Notes under the pieces: generated by a model
The model's input: only the letters and a program-made list of their open reading frames with translations
Database searches by the model: none
What the model was told of the DNA's origin: nothing
Shown: piece by piece, positions 42,765 to 47,086 of the stretch
Numbering within the stretch: position 1 is the first letter of the stretch
Layout: each line of letters begins with the position of its first letter
Assembly: GCA_040388535.1 (NCBI GenBank)
Contig: JAZKBR010000006.1
Location: 1-47,086, forward strand
Source: Gemmatimonadota bacterium
GTDB lineage: Bacteria > Gemmatimonadota > Gemmatimonadetes > Gemmatimonadales > GWC2-71-9
DNA length: 47,086 nt
Direction of reading: 5' to 3'
Position numbers and translations under genes: made by a program

Positions 42765-45428
42765 TCACTGAGAACTCAAGGTCCGCGCCGGATCGAGCCC
42801 GGCGGCGCGGCGTGCCGGCAGGTAGCAGGCGATCAGCGCGGTAATCGTCAACAGGGTGGTCGCGCCGGCGAGCGCGATCGGGTCAGTGCTGCCGATGCCG
42901 TAGAGCAGTGAGCCGAGCCACCGGGTGGCGAGGAGGCCCAGGAGCAATCCCGAGGCGCCACCGATGGCAGCGATGGCGCCTCCCTCGCGCATCACCAGCC
43001 AAATGATGCTCCCGCGCGATGCACCCAGAGCGATCCGGGTTCCGATCTCGCGGGTACGCTGCCGGACTACGTAGGACATCACCCCATAGATCCCGACCGC
43101 TGCCAGGGTCAGTGCGGTGACCGCGAATAGCGCGAGCAGCCAGAGCACCAGCCTGAGGTCGCCGATCGATTCGCTGGCCACAGCGTCAAGTGTCTGCGCC
43201 TGTTGCAGTACGGTGTTGGCCTCGAGCCGGCGGAGAATTTCCCGAATCGCCGGCATCAGCGTGGCGGGATCGTCGGTGGTGCGCACGAAGAGCGTCGTGT
43301 TGCGCGCCGAATTGCGGGCGAACGGCAGGTAGATGTCGGCGCGCGGCGCGTCCCGGAGTCCCGCTCGACGAATGTCACCCACGACACCGACCACCAGGAC
43401 CGGATCGCCCCCGATCTTTACCGTGCGCCCGACCGGATTGGCTCCGCCGAAATAGCTGCGCTGCACTTCCTGGCTGACGATGACGGTGCCTGGAGCGCCC
43501 GGGCGTTCGGTGCCATCAAAGAGTCGCCCGCTGATCAACGGGATGCGGAGCGCGCGGAAGTAGCCATCGGAGGCGACCTGCCAGCCGACTTCGGGTGCCT
43601 GCTCACCCGCAGGCACAGGATGTTCGGGAAGTTCGAAGGAGGTGGTCCAGTTGTTTCCCGTCAGCGGCGTCACCGCAGCGGTGCCGACCGACTGCACTCC
43701 GGGAATCGCCGCGATCTCGCGGAACGCACTGGCATAGTATTGGGCGCGCGCCGGGACCGAATCGAAGCGGGCCCCGGGGATGGTGATTGGCACGGTGAGC
43801 ACATGGTCGGTGAGAAATCCCGGGTTGACGCGCACGAGTGACACAAAGCTGCGCACGATCAGCCCCGCGCCCATCAGCAGTACGATGGCAAAGGCCATCT
43901 CGAACACCACCAGCGCCGCCGCGGCTCGGCGTGCACCCGTGCCACTGGAAGCTCGCGCCCCGGTCACCAGCGCCCCGGCAGCATCATCGGAGCGGATGGT
44001 GAGGGTGGAGACCACCCCGAAGACGACGGCGGCGATCAGCGTGACCCCGAGGGCGAAAGCAAGGACCCAGCCGTCCAGTCTGACGTCCGACAGCCCGGGC
44101 GCGGTGAGCGAGGCGGGAATCAGCGCAACGACGACCCGGACGCCCAGCGTTGCGAATGCGAGACCTGCCACGCCAGCGACAGCTGCCAGCACCAGGCTCT
44201 CGGCGGCCATCTGCGCGGCGAGCCGTGCCCTGCCCGCACCCAACGCGAGTCGCAGCGACATCTCCCGTCGCCGGCCGAGGGCGCGCACCAGCAACAAGTT
44301 CGCGACGTTCGCACACGCGATCAGGAGCACGGCCGCCACCGCGCCCAGGAGGAGGAGCAATGCGGGGCGGAGCGAGCCAACCAGCGACTCGCGCAGGTCC
44401 TGGGCGAAATATGTGGAACTGCGATTCGATTGCGGGAATTCGGCGGCCAGCTGGCGTGAAAGCGCGGTTAACGCGGCGGTGGCCGTCGCAGCGGTCTGGC
44501 CGGGACGGAGCCGCCCGACGGCAAAAACCCAGTCCGATTTGCGTGCGGTTGGAGCCACCAGCGGGATCGTTTGCGGAACGATGATCTCGCTCTCTGCGGT
44601 CGGGGGGAATCGCAACTCGCGCGGAGCGATCCCGACCACCTGGCGATCAATCGATCCCAGGCGGATGCTCTTGCCAATGATGTCGCGATCTCCGCCGAAG
44701 CGCTCCTGCCAGAGCTGGTAGCCCAGCATGACCACCGGCGCCGCGCCCTCGCGAGAGTCTTCCGTCGTGAGCAGTCGCCCCGCAACAGGCCGCGCGCCGA
44801 GGAGTTCGAGTAGCCCGGGACCGGCCGTCAATCCCTGCACCCGGTACGGCTCGCCCCGCCCGAAGACTGTCGCCTGCGAGTTACCATATGCCGCGAGCTT
44901 CGTGAACACCTGCTGTCGCTCCGCCAGATTGACGAAGTCGCCAATGGCGATGAACGACTTCGAAATTCCGGTGTTGATATCGCGATGGTTGAGCACCACG
45001 AGTTCGTTCGCGGCCGGGTAGGGCAGCGGACGCAACAGGACTGCCTCGACGACGGCGAAGACGGCGACATTGGCGCCGACGCCGAGCGCGAGGGTCAGGA
45101 TCGCAGCGACGGTGAAGGCCGGCTCACGGAGCAGGCGACGCACGGCGTGGCGCAGGTGATAGCGGAGCATGGCAGGGCGATCCGGCGAGGGTGGTGGAAA
45201 ATGAGGCGGCGGGAGGTAGAGCGAGCGGTCAGTCAGGGCGATCCAGATACAATGGGTGTATAGCGCCGAGATGCTCAGCAGTCGCCGAGCCCGAAGGCCC
45301 ATGCGAGCGGCTGGCGAATGCGCGTCACGGAGTCGACGCAGGTGAGCGATCTCGAGATCGAGCCGGGCAGGCTGATACACCTGCTCGCGAACCGCGTCCG
45401 GAAGGCCGTTGCCGCGGAGGTCACGCAT
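42765..45428 (-). CDS. ADOP-type ABC permease 3, minus strand
   Basis: An 887-residue duplicated permease. The core begins MLRYHLRHAVRRLLREPAF (about residue 87) with ILTLALGVGANVAVFAVVEA, then two MacB/FtsX halves, ending in ARRAAGLDPARTLSSQ. Its prefix (1-85) differs from permeases 1 and 2: helical DAVREQVYQPARLDLEIAHL, a possible hydrophobic stretch and PPPHFPPPSP. ATG 45428 is preferred because it overlaps the PadR stop (ATGCGTGA); an internal ATG at 45170 would give the core alone. It converges with permease 2, with no obvious terminator between them. Confidence 0.85.
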   Translation of the reverse strand: MRDLRGNGLPDAVREQVYQPARLDLEIAHLRRLRDAHSPAARMGLRARRLLSISALYTHCIWIALTDRSLYLPPPHFPPPSPDRPAMLRYHLRHAVRRLLREPAFTVAAILTLALGVGANVAVFAVVEAVLLRPLPYPAANELVVLNHRDINTGISKSFIAIGDFVNLAERQQVFTKLAAYGNSQATVFGRGEPYRVQGLTAGPGLLELLGARPVAGRLLTTEDSREGAAPVVMLGYQLWQERFGGDRDIIGKSIRLGSIDRQVVGIAPRELRFPPTAESEIIVPQTIPLVAPTARKSDWVFAVGRLRPGQTAATATAALTALSRQLAAEFPQSNRSSTYFAQDLRESLVGSLRPALLLLLGAVAAVLLIACANVANLLLVRALGRRREMSLRLALGAGRARLAAQMAAESLVLAAVAGVAGLAFATLGVRVVVALIPASLTAPGLSDVRLDGWVLAFALGVTLIAAVVFGVVSTLTIRSDDAAGALVTGARASSGTGARRAAAALVVFEMAFAIVLLMGAGLIVRSFVSLVRVNPGFLTDHVLTVPITIPGARFDSVPARAQYYASAFREIAAIPGVQSVGTAAVTPLTGNNWTTSFELPEHPVPAGEQAPEVGWQVASDGYFRALRIPLISGRLFDGTERPGAPGTVIVSQEVQRSYFGGANPVGRTVKIGGDPVLVVGVVGDIRRAGLRDAPRADIYLPFARNSARNTTLFVRTTDDPATLMPAIREILRRLEANTVLQQAQTLDAVASESIGDLRLVLWLLALFAVTALTLAAVGIYGVMSYVVRQRTREIGTRIALGASRGSIIWLVMREGGAIAAIGGASGLLLGLLATRWLGSLLYGIGSTDPIALAGATTLLTITALIACYLPARRAAGLDPARTLSSQ

Positions 45429-45753
45429 CCGAGAGTTCTTCGCGCCGATGCCGGGCTGCCACGGCGTCGTTGAAGGCCCGGGTAGCATTCCACGCGCGTC
45501 GACCGCGAGCGGTAATCCGATAGCGTCGCTCCATCACCGACTGGTCGCCGACCTGAAGCGACGCATACCACCCTTCCACGACGCCGTCGCGCTCGAGGCG
45601 AGCCATCAGCTGATAGAAGGCGGCCCCTGAACGGCGCACGCCGTACTCCGCAACCGCGTCGCGCACGGCGCGACCCGGCTGGTCCTCGGTGAGGAGGACG
45701 CCGAGCACCAGGAACTGCAGGTGCGAGAGCGGAGGGAGTTGCGGATCAGGCAT
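45421..45753 (-). CDS. PadR-family transcriptional regulator, minus strand
   Basis: A 110-residue winged-helix regulator: LSHLQFLVLGVLLTEDQPGRAV, then GAAFYQLMARLERDGVVEGW and RRYRITARGRRAW. It is more divergent than the plus-strand PadR and lacks the HGYxI-like motif. It overlaps permease 3 by 8 bases, so the pair forms one operon. There is no clear Shine-Dalgarno; an imperfect dyad lies 4 bases upstream of the ATG. Confidence 0.88.
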   Translation of the reverse strand: MPDPQLPPLSHLQFLVLGVLLTEDQPGRAVRDAVAEYGVRRSGAAFYQLMARLERDGVVEGWYASLQVGDQSVMERRYRITARGRRAWNATRAFNDAVAARHRREELSDA

Positions 45754-45756
45754 AAG

Positions 45757-45775
45757 GTGACATTAGGTATGACAC
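45757..45775 (-). promoter_or_regulatory. Candidate PadR operator (minus-strand permease operon)
   Basis: On the minus strand GTGTCAT-ACCTA-ATGTCAC, an imperfect inverted repeat with one mismatch per arm, immediately precedes the PadR start codon. It shares GTGTCAnnnnTAnTGnC with the element at 36985. TACCTA inside it could be the -10 box, which would let bound PadR block transcription. Confidence 0.35.
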
Positions 45776-45879
45776 GCTGGCGGGCCGAAAGGTTGCGACG
45801 GTGTCCCCCTCCGGTCAGCGAATCGTCCTAAGGGTGTCGGTTTCGTTCCAGATCAGCTTCGTCACATTGGGGAGGGCAG

Positions 45880-46299
45880 ATGTCCCGAAAAGTCTTGCCG
45901 TGCTTCGCGCTCGCTGCGCTGGTCGCAATCGTTGCAGCCCCACTCACGGCGCAGGGGAATGGCAACGGGAAGGGGTAGGGGAAAGCGCACAAAGAGAAAG
46001 TGGTGGTCGTCCGCCCGCAGGAATACCACAAGTTCCGCGACAACGATCGGCAGGTGATCTACTCTTACTACCGTGATCACCATATCACCGTGACGCCGCT
46101 CCGGCCTGAGGTGTCCCGACTCGTGGTGGTGGGGCGCCCGCTCCCGCCCGGGATCGCGAAGCGCGCTCTCGCCCGGGATGTCGTGGTGCTGATGCCGCCG
46201 CCGGCGCCACGATACAGCTACGCCCTGGTGGGGAACCGGGTAGTGCTGCTCGACGACCGCGGCTGGGTCGCCGACATCCTCGACGGGGTCTTCCATTGA
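45880..46299 (+). pseudogene. Secreted RcnB-like protein gene with in-frame amber stop
   Basis: ATG 45880 with a strong GGAGGG site opens a signal peptide (KVLPCFALAALVAIVAAPLTAQ) followed by GNGNGKG, then TAG at 45976-45978. The same frame continues without any further stop to 46299: GKAHKEKVVVVRPQEYHKF, then RPLPPGIAKRALARD, ALVGNRVVLLDDRGWVADIL. The LPPGIAKR and V-G-N-R-V-V-L-D segments recall RcnB/DUF1236-type periplasmic proteins. Without the amber codon the product would be 139 residues. GTG 46000 could start a version lacking the signal peptide, but no ribosome site precedes it. A recent nonsense mutation, a base error or readthrough all fit. Confidence 0.75.
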
Positions 46300-46326
46300 G
46301 CTGGTGACCTGACGGAGTCGGGTTTC

Positions 46327-46362
46327 GGGAGGTAACGTCTGGCAGGTCCAACGTTCCCTCCC
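46327..46362 (+). promoter_or_regulatory. Long inverted repeat upstream of the NTF2-like gene
   Basis: GGGAGGTAACGT-n12-ACGTTCCCTCCC pairs over 12 positions with one mismatch. It lies between the amber-interrupted gene and the next ATG (46379). No U-tract follows. It could be an operator, an mRNA structure or a terminator acting through another route. Confidence 0.4.
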
Positions 46363-46378
46363 ACCGCCCCGAGGCTCC

Positions 46379-46843
46379 ATGCGCTTCCCCGTCCGCCTCT
46401 CCGTTTCGCTCCTGACCGCGCTTGCCATCGCGACACCCGCGGTCCTCCAGGCCCAGATCGAGGAGGGTCGAGTCCCCCTCCGCACCGCCATGACGGAGCT
46501 GGCCACCTTCCGGACCGAGTATGCCGACGACTACAACCGGAAGGATGCAGCGGCCGTCACCGCCCTGTTCGACCCCGAGGCCAGCGTGATGATGGCCGAC
46601 GGCACGGTGCAGATGGGACGGGTCGCCATCGGCAAGGCCCTCGCGACCGGTGCCGCCAAGTGGCCGCATCTGGTGATCAAGTCTGATTCGATGCGGGTCT
46701 TCGGCAATACCGCGGTCGACATGGGGACGGCGACTTATCACCCGGCCAGCGGTCCCACCGTGGTGGAGCGCTACCTGATCGTCCTGCGGCGAGGCATGAA
46801 GGACTGGAAGATCATGCGGCTCGCGCTGGTGACGTCGAAGTAG
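46379..46843 (+). CDS. Secreted SnoaL/DUF4440-type (NTF2-fold) protein
   Basis: A 154-residue protein with a signal peptide (VRLSVSLLTALAIATPAVLQA, cleavage near A-Q) and an NTF2-like domain: YADDYNRKDAAAVTALFDPEASVMMADG is the typical DUF4440 opening, and VVERYLIVLRRGMKDWKIMRLAL the closing strand. Members of this fold are mostly of unknown activity, some being isomerases or hydrolases. GAGG at 46371-46374 precedes the ATG. The tRNA gene follows with its own promoter. Confidence 0.82.
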   Translation: MRFPVRLSVSLLTALAIATPAVLQAQIEEGRVPLRTAMTELATFRTEYADDYNRKDAAAVTALFDPEASVMMADGTVQMGRVAIGKALATGAAKWPHLVIKSDSMRVFGNTAVDMGTATYHPASGPTVVERYLIVLRRGMKDWKIMRLALVTSK

Positions 46844-46850
46844 ACCACTG

Positions 46851-46879
46851 TTGATCGCCTGAGAGCGGGGCGCTACTTT
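46851..46879 (+). promoter_or_regulatory. Promoter of tRNA-Gly
   Basis: TTGATC (46851-46856), exactly 17 bases, then TACTTT (46874-46879). The start would fall a few bases before the mature tRNA at 46891. This is the clearest sigma-70 type promoter in the window. Confidence 0.65.
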
Positions 46880-46890
46880 CTCCGCAGGTC

Positions 46891-46963
46891 GCGGGAGTAG
46901 CTCAGTTGGTAGAGCATCAGCTTCCCAAGCTGAGGGTCGCGGGTTCGAACCCCGTCTCCCGCT
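46891..46963 (+). tRNA. tRNA-Gly (anticodon CCC)
   Basis: The cloverleaf is complete: acceptor GCGGGAG/CTCCCGC, D-arm GCTC-AGTTGGTA-GAGC, anticodon arm TCAGC-TTCCCAA-GCTGA with CCC at 46924-46926, T-arm GCGGG-TTCGAAC-CCCGT, discriminator T. CCA is not encoded. CCC reads GGG codons; the U discriminator fits bacterial tRNA-Gly. Confidence 0.95.
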
Positions 46964-47086
46964 TTTCAGGGATCGTCGCTTCGGGGACGGGGTGAGCGTG
47001 TTCCGCTCCACCCCGTCTCCCGCTTTTCAGGGATCGTTGCGTAGGGGACGGGGTGAGCGTGTTCCGCTCCACCCCGTCTCCCGCTT
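46950..47086 (+). repeat. 61-bp tandem repeat containing the tRNA-Gly 3' end
   Basis: Units 46950-47010 and 47011-47071 differ at only 3 of 61 positions, and a third unit starts at 47072 and runs off the window. Each begins with CCCCGTCTCCCGCTT, the last bases of the tRNA (T-stem, acceptor and discriminator), so the array starts inside the tRNA gene. The rest of the unit is unrelated to tRNA. Copy number cannot be known as the window ends within the third unit. Confidence 0.9.
46983..47027 (+). terminator. Terminator-like hairpin formed by each repeat unit
   Basis: GGGGACGGGGTG-AGCG pairs with CGCT-(C)-CACCCCGTCTCCC: about 16 bp with one bulged C and one G-U pair, loop TGTTC, then GCTTTT. 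The 3' arm of the stem is the duplicated tRNA 3' end. A second copy starts at 47044. It would terminate the tRNA transcript, and does so in tandem. Confidence 0.65.

Noticed and set aside
46891-47086. An integrated mobile element at tRNA-Gly
   Set aside because: The repeated tRNA 3' end is suggestive, but no integrase or element gene is visible before the window ends.

Overview
The window is one high-GC stretch of a bacterial chromosome. It opens inside a 16S rRNA gene and ends inside a tandem repeat just after a tRNA, so both ends may be assembly breaks (inference). The gene set points to a diderm with an outer membrane and lipid A: BamA, Skp, Lol transporter and a nearly complete lpx cluster. 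It also carries traits familiar from Bacillota: McsA-McsB-ClpC arginine-phosphorylation proteolysis and bacillithiol synthesis (BshC). With the ADOP-type orphan permeases paired with PadR regulators and the LpxC-FabZ fusion, the best fit is Gemmatimonadota or a close relative. That assignment is by recall of family distribution, not by a search.

Layout. (1) 1-3870: rRNA operon with 16S 3' part, short spacer without tRNA, 23S, 5S and a terminator. (2) 3890-8520: era, a 57-residue Trm112-like protein, a Clp-N-domain/Ca2+:H+ exchanger fusion, a diguanylate-cyclase-like protein and a zinc-ribbon protein. (3) 8618-17295: prfB with its programmed +1 frameshift, lysS, a Lol permease and ATPase, then mcsA-mcsB-clpC. 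(4) 17304-27176: an outer-membrane biogenesis block, bamA-skp-lpxD-lpxC/fabZ-lpxA-oxidoreductase-lpxB-DUF374 acyltransferase-lpxK. (5) 27219-35299: gdhA, rlmH, bshC, a small membrane protein, murJ, uvrC, thrC. (6) 35480-36895: a secreted TPR protein followed by a terminator. (7) 37052-45753: three ADOP-type ABC permeases with two PadR regulators, the third permease and its regulator on the minus strand. (8) 45880-47086: a secreted-protein gene broken by an in-frame amber codon, an NTF2-like secreted protein, tRNA-Gly(CCC) and a 61-bp tandem repeat grown from the tRNA 3' end.

Almost everything is on the plus strand, and from prfB to lpxK most neighbours overlap by 1-8 bases (ATGA, GTGA or TGATG junctions), indicating long translationally coupled operons. 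The arrangement joins lipoprotein release, regulated proteolysis, OM protein assembly and lipid A synthesis in one run of about 16 kb.

Most unusual points: the exchanger with a phosphoarginine-type Clp N-domain and a REP/KEP-repeat linker, encoded 7 kb upstream of McsB-ClpC; RF2 with SPY in place of the SPF stop-codon-recognition tripeptide; the tRNA-derived tandem terminator-like repeat; the amber-interrupted secreted protein; and a GnnA-like dehydrogenase between lpxA and lpxB without its usual aminotransferase partner.
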